Below, one piece after another: positions 8,642 to 15,328 of a DNA stretch of 33,179 nt. How positions within the stretch are numbered: position 1 is the stretch's first letter; each line of letters starts with the position of its first letter. The position numbers and the translations under genes were made by a program. Source of the DNA: Campylobacter sp. (GTDB lineage: Bacteria > Campylobacterota > Campylobacteria > Campylobacterales > Campylobacteraceae). The DNA lies in contig JAUNLC010000015.1 of NCBI GenBank assembly GCA_030532465.1, positions 1-33,179 of the forward strand. Direction: 5' to 3'. The notes below the pieces were generated by a model. The model saw only the letters and a list, made by a program, of their open reading frames with translations, ran no database searches and was not told the DNA's origin.

Positions 8642-9663
8642 AAAAATTTAATGTTGCCGTAGTGGGCGCTACAGGAGCCGTGGGAGAAGAAATTTTTCGC
8701 GTGATGGAGGAGGTAAACTTCCCCGTTAATGAACTTTTACCGCTTGCAAGCGCAAGAAGTGCGGGAAGCGAAGTCGAATTTAACGGCAAGATGTATAAAG
8801 TCGTTGAGCTTACCCAAAGTGTCTTTGACGAGCATGAGATCGATATAGCGTTTTTTAGCGCGGGCGGCTCAATATCGGCTAAATTTGCGCCTCTTGCAGC
8901 ACAAAGCGGAGCCGTAGTCATAGACAACACAAGCCACTTTAGAATGGAGGCAGATATCCCTCTTGTTGTGCCTGAGTGCAATCCCGAAGATATCGCGCAG
9001 TGGAGCAATAAAGGCATAATCGCCAACCCAAACTGCTCGACCATCCAAATGGTGCAGGTTTTAAAGCCGCTTAATGACGCGTTTGGCATCAACCGAGTAG
9101 ATGTAGCAACTTATCAAGCCGCAAGCGGTGCAGGCAAAGAGGGCATGGAAGAGCTTGTGCTGCAACTTCAAAAATTTTTCGAGTTTAAGCTTGACGAATG
9201 CGAACCAAAGGTCTTTGCTCACCAGCTGGCATTTAACCTCATCCCGCACATCGACGTATTTTTGGATAACGACTACACAAAAGAAGAGATGAAGATGGTT
9301 AATGAAACTCAAAAAATTCTTCATAAAAATATCGAGGTGAGCGCAACCTGCGTTAGGGTGCCGGTGCTTAGAAGCCACTCTGAAGCCATCACCATACACT
9401 TTGATAGGGATATCGACGCAGACAAAGCAAGAGAGATTTTACGCGTAGCTCCAAGCATCGTTATAGAAGATGAGCCAAGTGAAAAAATTTATCCTATGCC
9501 GCTAACCGCAAGCAACACAAACGACACTTACGTCGGTAGAATTCGTAAGGATAACTACCGAAACAACGTGCTTCATCTATGGTGCGTAGCCGATCAAATT
9601 CGCGTCGGAGCCGCAACAAACGCCGTAAGAATCGCTCAAAAATGGATACAAATGCAAGAGTAA
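8638..9663 (+). CDS. asd: Aspartate-semialdehyde dehydrogenase
   Basis: Reduces aspartyl phosphate to aspartate semialdehyde, the branch point for lysine/diaminopimelate, threonine and methionine. The frame is also open to a GTG at 8632. I choose the ATG at 8638 (341 residues) because AAGGAG at 8627-8632 is ideally spaced from it and the family N-terminus is MKKFNVAVVGATGAVGEE. Landmarks: nucleotide-binding GATGAVGEE, active-site Cys in NPNCSTIQM, QAASGAGKEGMEEL, and HSEAITIHF with the catalytic His. The ATG overlaps the flgR stop (ATGA), coupling a flagellar regulator to a housekeeping enzyme; the same adjacency occurs in C. jejuni. A hairpin follows the gene. Confidence 0.97.
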   Translation: MKKFNVAVVGATGAVGEEIFRVMEEVNFPVNELLPLASARSAGSEVEFNGKMYKVVELTQSVFDEHEIDIAFFSAGGSISAKFAPLAAQSGAVVIDNTSHFRMEADIPLVVPECNPEDIAQWSNKGIIANPNCSTIQMVQVLKPLNDAFGINRVDVATYQAASGAGKEGMEELVLQLQKFFEFKLDECEPKVFAHQLAFNLIPHIDVFLDNDYTKEEMKMVNETQKILHKNIEVSATCVRVPVLRSHSEAITIHFDRDIDADKAREILRVAPSIVIEDEPSEKIYPMPLTASNTNDTYVGRIRKDNYRNNVLHLWCVADQIRVGAATNAVRIAQKWIQMQE

Positions 9664-9687
9664 ATTTATAAAATCCGCTTACAACAA

Positions 9688-9726
9688 AAGGCTAAATTTA
9701 TCTACAAAAAGTATAAATTTGGCCTT
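9688..9726. terminator. Hairpin between convergent genes (probable bidirectional terminator)
   Basis: AAGGCTAAATTTAT (9688-9701) pairs with ATAAATTTGGCCTT (9713-9726) across an 11-base loop, giving a 14-bp stem with a single G-U pair. It sits between the ends of asd (+) and the small membrane protein gene (-). No strong U-run follows on either strand, so termination strength is uncertain. Confidence 0.55.
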
Positions 9727-9738
9727 CAAAACCACCAA

Positions 9739-10203
9739 TCATTTTTCATATATCTTTTTGTACTCTTTATGAACTCTACTTAAGAATTTTTCGGCTTTTA
9801 TTTCATCATCTCTTATTCTAACCTCTTCTTGCATCTTATCTTTGACTGCTTTTAGTATCTTTTCGCGTCTTTTTATAACTTTCATTCCGGCATATCTATT
9901 AAATTTACTATCATATTTTAATGACAATAATATATGCGGAAGCATTATGATGAAAAATATAACCATATTCGTATAGCCGCCTACATCATAAAATGTCAAA
10001 TACAAAAATATGACAAACAAAAACCCGACTAAAAATCTAAAAGAATATGAGAGATTAAGCGCTAGGATAAAGTCTTTAAAATTTCTATTTTTTATCTTTT
10101 TATTTTGCAAATAAAGTTCAATAGGCACTGCAACAAGACTAGCAAAAACTCCTATTATTACAAAATAATACAAAGCCACAAGCGCAAATCCCGCTATAAT
10201 CAT
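9739..10203 (-). CDS. Small integral membrane protein, apparently frame-disrupted at its start
   Basis: Unrecognised 154-residue protein with three hydrophobic segments (about residues 2-30, 54-70 and 78-95) and a charged, lysine-rich cytoplasmic-type tail. From the ATG at 10203 the ribosome binding site is poor. The same frame stays open upstream to a TAG at 10291-10293, and the sense looks coding just upstream (SRSGEATTGLGA). The strong AAAGGAG-ATG signal at 10269-10256 starts in another frame, which reaches this one if one TA unit is added to the (TA)4 at 10240-10247. The intact form would then begin MSAGIYISRSGEATTGLGA. So this may be a phase-off gene, a decayed gene, or a gene truly starting at 10203. 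It is more AT-rich than its neighbours. Confidence 0.6.
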   Translation of the reverse strand: MIIAGFALVALYYFVIIGVFASLVAVPIELYLQNKKIKNRNFKDFILALNLSYSFRFLVGFLFVIFLYLTFYDVGGYTNMVIFFIIMLPHILLSLKYDSKFNRYAGMKVIKRREKILKAVKDKMQEEVRIRDDEIKAEKFLSRVHKEYKKIYEK

Positions 10204-10258
10204 CGCGCCTAGTCCCGTTGTAGCTTCGCCGCTTCTGCTTATATATACCCGCTGACAT
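10139..10258 (-). pseudogene. Out-of-frame start segment of the 9739-10203 gene
   Basis: The ATG at 10258 follows AAAGGAG with 4 bases between and reads 39 codons (MSAGIYKQKRRSYNG...) before a TAG at 10139-10141. After the (TA)4 tract it runs in a frame that looks unlike a protein, while the alternative frame continues into the membrane protein. I read this as the original start separated by a one-unit TA change; it could also be a leader peptide. Confidence 0.45.
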
Positions 10259-10297
10259 ATCGCTCCTTTAGTTTTTATAGCGATTATGTGCTACTAT

Positions 10298-10312
10298 CCC
10301 CTCCCCCTCCCC
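10298..10312. repeat. C4-T-C5-T-C4 mirror tract
   Basis: CCCCTCCCCCTCCCC on the + strand, a perfect mirror repeat with 13 cytosines of 15 in an otherwise AT-rich intergenic region (10204-10471, 268 bases). On the - strand it is G-rich and lies 40-54 bases upstream of the strong start at 10258. A TGC-TACTAT word (10289-10297), resembling an extended -10, abuts it on the + strand. Such tracts are slippage-prone in Campylobacter. Confidence 0.6.
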
Positions 10313-10332
10313 ATTAATTTTTACTTGATCTT

Positions 10333-10361
10333 TTAAACCATACTTTAAGTATTTGGTTTAA
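10333..10361. promoter_or_regulatory. Imperfect inverted repeat upstream of the yqhA-like gene
   Basis: TTAAACCATACTT (10333-10345) and AAGTATTTGGTTTAA (10347-10361) are complementary over 13 bp apart from a two-base bulge, with a one-base loop. No U-run follows, so an operator for a dimeric regulator is more likely than a terminator. It lies 111 bases before the ATG of the UPF0114 gene. Confidence 0.4.
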
Positions 10362-10471
10362 ACGCCGATCGCATAGTAATTTTTAAAATTCAAAGATGCA
10401 AAAATAATTTCCCGCTATAAATTTAAGAAAAAAACTGTAAAATAGCCGCCAAAATAGCAAAAAGGAACTTA

Positions 10472-10978
10472 ATGTTTAGAAATTTTTTCGAAAGAGCTCT
10501 TCTTGCCAGTAACAAATTTACCATCTTACCCGTTATCTTTGGACTGCTTGGAGCGATAGTTTTATTTATCATAGCAAGTTACGATGTATTAGTCATAATG
10601 GCTGATGTGTGGAACTACTTTTTTAAAGGTATTCATCCCGAAAATTTCCACTCCGACGTAGTAGCCGTGATAGTAGGAGCGATCGATCTATACCTTATGG
10701 CGCTGGTGCTTTATATATTTAGCTTTGGTATCTATGAGCTTTTTATCTCGGAGATTGAAGCGCTTAAGGAGTCAAAACAGAGCAAAGTTTTGGAAGTGCA
10801 CTCCCTTGATGAGCTAAAAGATAAGATCGGCAAAGTCATCATCATGGTCTTAATCGTAAATTTCTTCCAGCGCGTACTGCACGCAAATTTCACGACTCCG
10901 CTTGAGATGACTTATCTTGCGGCATCGATTTTAGCGCTTTGTCTTGGACTTTACTTCTTGCATAAAGGCGAGCATTGA
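10472..10978 (+). CDS. UPF0114 (YqhA) family inner-membrane protein
   Basis: 168 residues with four predicted membrane helices (about 16-40, 62-88, 120-137 and 145-163). The N-terminus FFERALLASNKFTILPVIFGLLGA and the segment VAVIVGAIDLYLMALVLYIFSFGIYELF are typical of UPF0114/YqhA proteins, as is the length. The biochemical function of this family is not established. AAAAAGGAACTT precedes the ATG. It stands alone, divergent from the small membrane protein gene and convergent with the nickel transporter operon. The inverted repeat and C-rich tract upstream may be regulatory. Confidence 0.85.
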   Translation: MFRNFFERALLASNKFTILPVIFGLLGAIVLFIIASYDVLVIMADVWNYFFKGIHPENFHSDVVAVIVGAIDLYLMALVLYIFSFGIYELFISEIEALKESKQSKVLEVHSLDELKDKIGKVIIMVLIVNFFQRVLHANFTTPLEMTYLAASILALCLGLYFLHKGEH

Positions 10979-10989
10979 TCTAAGCGCAA

Positions 10990-11024
10990 ATTTAGGCTTG
11001 AGGCTTTAGCCAAATAGCCTAAAT
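10990..11024. terminator. Nested hairpin between convergent yqhA-like and nikO
   Basis: ATTTAGGCT (10990-10998) pairs perfectly with AGCCTAAAT (11016-11024), and an inner GGCT-TT-AGCC hairpin fills the loop. It lies between two converging genes and reaches into the last base of the nikO stop. It is well placed to end transcription from both sides. Confidence 0.6.
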
Positions 11025-11632
11025 CACCCTCTTAAAATTTCATTTTTAGTAAAGATGTAGCGTTGTTCGTTTTGATTTAAGATATCTTTTTTATGATGAG
11101 TTATGATAACAAAGGGCTTATTGGTAGCATATAGACCCTTAAGCGCGAGTTTTGATTTGTTGTCGTCAAGCTCGTTAAAGGGCTCATCAAGCAGGTATAT
11201 ATCGGCATTTCTAACAAGCACGCCGGCTATTGCGACTAGGCGCTTTTCACCCCCTGAGAGATAGTAAATCGATCTATTTGCCAGATGCGAAATTTCAAGG
11301 AGTTCAAGCATGTTAAGCGCTTGTTTTTTTGCATCTTTGGCGCCTACTTTATCGGCCAAAAGCGAAAAGGCTACATCTTCAAGCACGCTTGGAGCTATAA
11401 ATTGATCAAAGCTATTTTGAAAAAGATAGGCTATCTTTAAATTTCGCCTCCTTACAACCTCTCCCACGCTTGGGTTTAAAAGCCCGGCAAGAATAGATAA
11501 AAACGTGCTCTTACCGCTTCCGTTTTCTCCGCAGATAACAGCTTTAAAGCTCTCGTTTATAGCAAAATTTAAGCCCTTAAACACCTCTTCTTTACCATAA
11601 CTAAAAGATAAATTTCTAGCCTCTATCAACAT
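11024..11632 (-). CDS. nikO: Nickel ECF transporter ATPase (NikO/CbiO)
   Basis: ABC ATPase of 202 residues that powers a group I ECF-type metal transporter at the inner face of the membrane. Motifs in order: Walker A GENGSGKST (about 36-44), Q-loop in YLFQNSFDQF, signature LSGGEKR (about 125), Walker B IYLLDEPFNELDD, and the switch His in IITHHKKD. It is shorter than many CbiO proteins (about 270 residues) because the C-terminal extension is absent. It follows nikQ by 9 bases and is the last gene of the operon. The metal could be cobalt, but the NikK/NikL partners favour nickel. Confidence 0.9.
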   Translation of the reverse strand: MLIEARNLSFSYGKEEVFKGLNFAINESFKAVICGENGSGKSTFLSILAGLLNPSVGEVVRRRNLKIAYLFQNSFDQFIAPSVLEDVAFSLLADKVGAKDAKKQALNMLELLEISHLANRSIYYLSGGEKRLVAIAGVLVRNADIYLLDEPFNELDDNKSKLALKGLYATNKPFVIITHHKKDILNQNEQRYIFTKNEILRG

Positions 11633-11641
11633 CTCTCATCT

Positions 11642-12295
11642 TTATATAAAATTTTTATAACCTCTTACCAAAGCCGTTAAAACAACAAGCGCAAAAAATA
11701 AAATTTCGCCCAAATTCGCCCTTTTGGCCTCTAAAAATCCTATGCGCCCGCTATATCCTCTTGCCTTCATGGCTTTAAAAATTCCAAACGAGCGATCAAA
11801 TCCGTTTATGATGATCTTACCTATAATATTTGCATAAGCCTCGTAGTTAAATAAAGAAATTTCATGCCTTACCCCTCTTGCTTTCAAAGTATTAGGTATC
11901 TTTTTAGCCTGATTTAAGAGCTCTTCAAAAAGTTTTGAATAAATCATCATGATTGCGATTAGTTTTTGAGGCATACGCAAGCTAAAAAGAGCTTTTAGTA
12001 AAAAATATCCATCCCTACCAAGAAGCAGGCTAAGAACTAAAAGCAAGATCAAATTCGTTCTTACAAATACGATTTTAGCGGCTGCAAAGTCGCCGTTTAA
12101 AAGGTAAGAAGCGACTATAAAAACGATAAATAAATTTAGTCCCAAAAGCCATAAACAAGTCCTTATCTTACTCTTTTGAAAAAAGATAAAGGCAAGAGCG
12201 GGCGCAAGAAGGTCTATGAGATAAATTTCATCCGCATTTAGCAAAAAGATATCGTAAATGATAATGCTTAAAAGATAGCAAAGCGGCTGACTCAT
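11642..12295 (-). CDS. nikQ: Nickel ECF transporter transmembrane coupling protein (NikQ/CbiQ)
   Basis: 217-residue polytopic membrane protein, the T-component that links the ATPase to the substrate-binding membrane subunit. Hydrophobic segments fill the N-terminal half. The cytoplasmic coupling region contains two short Ala-Arg-Gly motifs, LKARGVRHE and MKARGYSGR, which match the helices by which CbiQ-type proteins contact the ATPase. The start overlaps the nikM stop by 4 bases. Length is slightly below typical CbiQ (about 225-250). Assignment as part of a metal-specific transporter rests on its neighbours. Confidence 0.88.
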   Translation of the reverse strand: MSQPLCYLLSIIIYDIFLLNADEIYLIDLLAPALAFIFFQKSKIRTCLWLLGLNLFIVFIVASYLLNGDFAAAKIVFVRTNLILLLVLSLLLGRDGYFLLKALFSLRMPQKLIAIMMIYSKLFEELLNQAKKIPNTLKARGVRHEISLFNYEAYANIIGKIIINGFDRSFGIFKAMKARGYSGRIGFLEAKRANLGEILFFALVVLTALVRGYKNFI

Positions 12296-12873
12296 AAGAA
12301 ATTTGGCTTATATCTAATGATAAAACGCAGGGTAAAAACCGAGATTAGACCCTCTATTATCATCAAAGGAAGATTAAAGGCAAATATCATATAAACCGCA
12401 TAGTCCAAATTTACGCTGTTTATCAAAAGCACGCCTATAAGCAGCCCTACGCTTAAAAGCACGGGTAAAAATCCGCCTACAAAAGAGATCAAATTCGGTT
12501 TTGAGTTTAAATACGGCTTTAGAAAATACCAAACCAAAACCGCAGGAGCAGCCATGATAAAGGTATTAACTCCAAGTACGCCTATACCGCCAAAGCCGTA
12601 AAGCAGAGCTTGAAAAAACAGCGCTATCATGATAGCCAAAAAGGCCTGCACTCCTCCAAGCGCGCCGATGATACCGTTAAACAGCAGATGCACGCTACTT
12701 GGTCCAACGGGGATGTGTATAAAAGAGCCAAGGAAAAATAGTGCCGTAAGCATAGCTACCTTTGGGATGCTTTCAAACTCAAGCTTATAGAGCGCATAGG
12801 CGCAAATCGTGCCTGATATCGCCCAGCCGGCAGCTAAAATTTCACCGCTTAAAATACCTTCTGATATATGCAA
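12292..12873 (-). CDS. nikM: Nickel ECF transporter substrate-binding membrane protein (NikM/CbiM)
   Basis: 193 residues with about six membrane helices; the S-component that binds and moves the metal ion. The N-terminus MHISEGILSGEIL carries the conserved Met-His start, in which the free amino group and His2 coordinate Ni2+ or Co2+ in this family. Further conserved pieces include GSFIHIPVGPSSVHLLFNGIIGALGG (quoted here in part as HIPVGPSSVHL), with metal-site histidines, and GFGGIGVLGVNTF. No NikN/CbiN gene is present; NikK and NikL lie directly upstream instead, a layout described for nickel transporters. nikM starts 3 bases after the nikL stop. Confidence 0.9.
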   Translation of the reverse strand: MHISEGILSGEILAAGWAISGTICAYALYKLEFESIPKVAMLTALFFLGSFIHIPVGPSSVHLLFNGIIGALGGVQAFLAIMIALFFQALLYGFGGIGVLGVNTFIMAAPAVLVWYFLKPYLNSKPNLISFVGGFLPVLLSVGLLIGVLLINSVNLDYAVYMIFAFNLPLMIIEGLISVFTLRFIIRYKPNFL

Positions 12874-12876
12874 ATT

Positions 12877-13302
12877 TCACGCTTTTTTTGATTTTACGAT
12901 GGCAATGATACCAAAAATACCAAAGATTATGCCTATGGCGCTTAAAATTCCCATATATTTTTGATACACCGGCTCTTTATAGCTCTCAAGCTCCATGGTT
13001 TCGTCCGTGTTTATATCAAACTCTTTCGTATGATCGCCGTGATCGCTGGACGCTATGATCTTAACTTTATATTTGCCCGGATTTGGCGGCAAAAAAGCGA
13101 AATTTCCGCCGCTATCCATTCTGCTAGTTAGCAGCGGTATGGCCGAGTCGCCCTCAAATATAACGATCTCGGCGTAAGCGGCAGGAATTTTTTCAGTAAA
13201 ATTTGCATTTATGATGATAGCCTTACCCTCATGAGCGCTGTAAAAAAGCCCGTGAGCGCTTAAATTCAGACAAAAAGCGGCGATTAAGGCTAAAATTTTC
13301 AC
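12877..13302 (-). CDS. nikL: NikL-like accessory component of the nickel transporter
   Basis: 141 residues: signal peptide MKILALIAAFCLNLSA, a periplasmic beta-sandwich-like domain (carboxypeptidase-regulatory type, with GGNFAFLPPNPGKYKVKI), and one C-terminal membrane helix (ILSAIGIIFGIFGIIAIVKS) followed by lysines. This topology matches NikL, which replaces NikN in some nickel ECF systems. Predicted cleavage after LSA leaves His as the first mature residue (HGLFYSAHEG), and SSDHGDHTKE adds two more histidines. Its ATG overlaps the nikK stop region by a single base, so it is tightly coupled. Confidence 0.8.
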   Translation of the reverse strand: MKILALIAAFCLNLSAHGLFYSAHEGKAIIINANFTEKIPAAYAEIVIFEGDSAIPLLTSRMDSGGNFAFLPPNPGKYKVKIIASSDHGDHTKEFDINTDETMELESYKEPVYQKYMGILSAIGIIFGIFGIIAIVKSKKA

Positions 13303-14018
13303 TATTTAACCTCAAACGATATCGAGCTTTGTATAAGCATTCTTTCAGCGCTTGGATCGTTAAAAATAGGCTCTGAAGATTTGGCTGCGATGATGTTTAG
13401 CCCCTTTTCTTTAATAGGAATAAGTGCGATGCCAAATTCGTTGGTTACGTTATCTATATCGTCTTTTGCGGTTTCAAAACCAACGCCTTTAGCAGGTTTG
13501 CCGTCTTTTAGCACAAGCACCGGCAAGCTCTCGCCTACTTTTACTTTAAACGGATCGCTAAGAGCGATGACTTCAAGCTTTAGACCGATCGGTTTTAAGA
13601 AATTTTCATTCCAAGAAAAGTATGTTTTGCCTATCTTCATACTCTTAATCGCGTCAAAAACTATCCCTTTGGTCTTGACTCTATCGCCCACGGTATAGCC
13701 CTTATCGGTTTGCACCCAGTGTCCCGCATCAAAGATCATGGTGATAATTGCGGGAGATTTTTCGGTCAAAATTTCAGGAATTTTCTTATCGTCATCGTAG
13801 TGATAAGCTATGCCCGTTTTTATCTTGTTTAAATTCTCATCATAGGCTTTAGCGCCCAAAACCTGCTTGGAAACGTAGCTTTCAAATTTATCGTGAGCCC
13901 AGAATTTCAGCTCGAATTTGTTTTTATCGACGCTTGATGCTACAACCTGATGAGCCTGAGCGCAGATAGCCAAAGTTGCGGCTAGCGCAACCGCTTTAAG
14001 TAAGATTTTACTTGACAT
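13302..14018 (-). CDS. nikK: NikK-like periplasmic DUF4198 protein of the nickel transporter
   Basis: 238 residues with a clear signal peptide ending CAQA, so periplasmic. The remainder matches the DUF4198 pattern: an early HQVVASSVDKN strand, FWAHDKFESYV, and a second domain with KVGESLPVLVLKDGKPAKG and TNEFGIALIPI. DUF4198 proteins next to nikLMQO are the NikK component. Predicted cleavage leaves His at the mature N-terminus, as in NikL. It is the first gene of the operon, preceded by AAAGGA, a TATAAT box and a NikR-like element. Confidence 0.82.
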   Translation of the reverse strand: MSSKILLKAVALAATLAICAQAHQVVASSVDKNKFELKFWAHDKFESYVSKQVLGAKAYDENLNKIKTGIAYHYDDDKKIPEILTEKSPAIITMIFDAGHWVQTDKGYTVGDRVKTKGIVFDAIKSMKIGKTYFSWNENFLKPIGLKLEVIALSDPFKVKVGESLPVLVLKDGKPAKGVGFETAKDDIDNVTNEFGIALIPIKEKGLNIIAAKSSEPIFNDPSAERMLIQSSISFEVK

Positions 14019-14051
14019 TTTATTCCTTTCGTAATAATTTATGCTTTTTAG

Positions 14052-14076
14052 TATTATAAAACCGCCAATTTTAATA
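14052..14076 (-). promoter_or_regulatory. nik operon promoter with NikR-like operator
   Basis: A TATAAT -10 box (- strand, 14053-14058) lies 35 bases upstream of nikK. TATTA (14052-14056) and TAATA (14072-14076) are separated by 15 bases and both fit the TRWYA-N15-TRWYA half-sites described for Helicobacter NikR. The element covers the -10 box, as expected of a nickel-dependent repressor site. In AT-rich DNA such a match can arise by chance, and nikR itself is not in the window. Confidence 0.4.
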
Positions 14077-14131
14077 TCTTCTGAAATTTAAAAAAATAGC
14101 TCTTAAATTTACACTCGCTTAACACAATATC

Positions 14132-14139
14132 TATAAAAT
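14132..14139 (+). promoter_or_regulatory. Predicted -10 region for the thioredoxin-ccdA pair
   Basis: TATAAAAT, 33 bases upstream of the thioredoxin gene ATG, in the 154-base divergent region shared with the nik operon. It follows the AT-rich, -35-poor pattern of Campylobacter promoters. Confidence 0.35.
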
Positions 14140-14172
14140 GCGCTCACAAATTAAAACTCACAAGGAGAAAAT

Positions 14173-14541
14173 ATGAAGATATTTAAAATTTTAGTTGCCG
14201 CTTTGGCTTTTGCAACTCTTTCGTTTGCGGGCGAGGCCTTTGATAAGGCTAAATTTGACAAGCTCGTAGCCGATGGTAAAGACGTAGTCGTGCATATCCA
14301 TGCGCCTTGGTGCGGAACATGCAAAAAGCAAGATAACGTGCTAAGCGACATCGCTAAAACAAGCGGTGATAAAGTTAGCTTTTTAACGGTTGATTTTGAC
14401 AGCCAAAAAGATGTAGTAAAAGGCTTTGGCGCAAACGATAGAAGTGTAATCATAGTATTTAAAGAGGGCAAAGAGGTTTCAAGAACATTTTATGAAACTA
14501 ATGCGGGCAAGATCAAAGAGCAACTTAAACCGGTTCTTTAA
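14173..14541 (+). CDS. Periplasmic thioredoxin-fold protein
   Basis: 122 residues: signal peptide MKIFKILVAALAFATLSFAG, then a compact thioredoxin domain with active site APWCGTCKKQ (Cys-Gly-Thr-Cys) and a C-terminal strand VIIVFKEGKEV. The export signal and the adjoining ccdA suggest a reductant that passes electrons from CcdA to periplasmic disulfides, for example in cytochrome c maturation. The exact partner cannot be told. AAGGAG stands 6 bases before the ATG. The stop is 9 bases from the ccdA start, so the two are co-transcribed. Confidence 0.85.
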   Translation: MKIFKILVAALAFATLSFAGEAFDKAKFDKLVADGKDVVVHIHAPWCGTCKKQDNVLSDIAKTSGDKVSFLTVDFDSQKDVVKGFGANDRSVIIVFKEGKEVSRTFYETNAGKIKEQLKPVL

Positions 14542-14550
14542 GGAAATTTG

Positions 14551-15279
14551 ATGGATCTAGGCGCAACTACTATATTTTTAAGCTTTTTAGCGGGGGTTTT
14601 AACCACGCTAAGCCCTTGCGTGCTGCCGATACTGCCGATCATCGTCTCCTCGGCTCTTAGCAAGTCAAAATTCGGTCTTATCGCGCTTGCGCTTGGTATG
14701 GCGCTATCTTTTAGTGCGATAGGCACGCTGCTTTCTTCGGTGGGACTTGCACTCGGGCTTGATAGCTCTACTATAAGAACGGTGGGCGGAGTATTGCTGC
14801 TTTTGGTTGGAATTTGGCTTCTTAGCCCAAAAATGCAAGAGCTTATAAGCTCTAAAACAAGCGGCTTTAGCAACCAAGCCCAAGGATTTTTAGCCAAATT
14901 TAACCCTGATAGCGCTAGAGGTCAGTTTGTAGTAGGCGTTATGCTAGGAGCCGTCTGGTCGCCGTGCGTAGGTCCTACTCTTGGAGCTGCGGTGGCTCTT
15001 GCTTCACGTGGAGAGAGTCTGCTAAGCGTATTTATAGTGATGGCTATTTTTAGCGTCTCTGCGGTCATTCCACTTATCGCCATCGGTCTTGTTTCAAGAC
15101 AGAGCTTTAAAAACAAAAGAGAAAAGATTGCAAATTTTGCAAGCAAGAGCAAGATCATAATGGGAGTTTGTTTAATAGCAATCTCGGTTATGGTTTTAAC
15201 GGGGCTTGATAAAGTAGTTGAAACGTTTTTAGTAGAGATTAGCCCTGAATGGCTAACCAATCTTACGACAAGGTTTTAG
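14551..15279 (+). CDS. ccdA: CcdA-type thiol:disulfide transporter
   Basis: Six-helix inner-membrane protein (242 residues) of the CcdA/DsbD-beta family that carries reducing power from cytoplasmic thioredoxin to the periplasm. The two redox cysteines are in LSPCVLPILPI (helix 1) and WSPCVGPTLG (helix 4). A TTG lies 3 bases upstream in frame; I choose the ATG at 14551 because AGGAAA is correctly spaced and MDLGATTIFLSF is a natural first helix. It follows the periplasmic thioredoxin, its likely electron acceptor. A strong hairpin overlaps its stop. Confidence 0.93.
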   Translation: MDLGATTIFLSFLAGVLTTLSPCVLPILPIIVSSALSKSKFGLIALALGMALSFSAIGTLLSSVGLALGLDSSTIRTVGGVLLLLVGIWLLSPKMQELISSKTSGFSNQAQGFLAKFNPDSARGQFVVGVMLGAVWSPCVGPTLGAAVALASRGESLLSVFIVMAIFSVSAVIPLIAIGLVSRQSFKNKREKIANFASKSKIIMGVCLIAISVMVLTGLDKVVETFLVEISPEWLTNLTTRF

Positions 15280-15299
15280 GTTTAAACAGCCTAAAACCT
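15271..15299. terminator. Hairpin between convergent ccdA and mnmA
   Basis: AGGTTTTAGG (15271-15280) and CCTAAAACCT (15290-15299) form a perfect 10-bp stem around a 9-base loop. The ccdA stop codon lies within the left arm. An AT-rich stretch follows on the + strand. Confidence 0.65.
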
Positions 15300-15328
15300 A
15301 AATTTCAAATTTCTAAAAATTTTTAAAA

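Noticed and set aside
8523-9092. A 189-codon - strand frame antisense to flgR/asd
   Set aside because: Shadow of the conserved asd frame; no recognisable domains and no promoter or ribosome binding site.
13317-13325. CGATAT word near the 3' end of nikK as a sigma-28 promoter
   Set aside because: It lies in coding sequence with no suitable -35 element and no flagellar gene follows.
14538-15260. Open - strand frames opposite ccdA
   Set aside because: Hydrophobic shadows of the CcdA helices; the + strand has the conserved Cys-Pro motifs.
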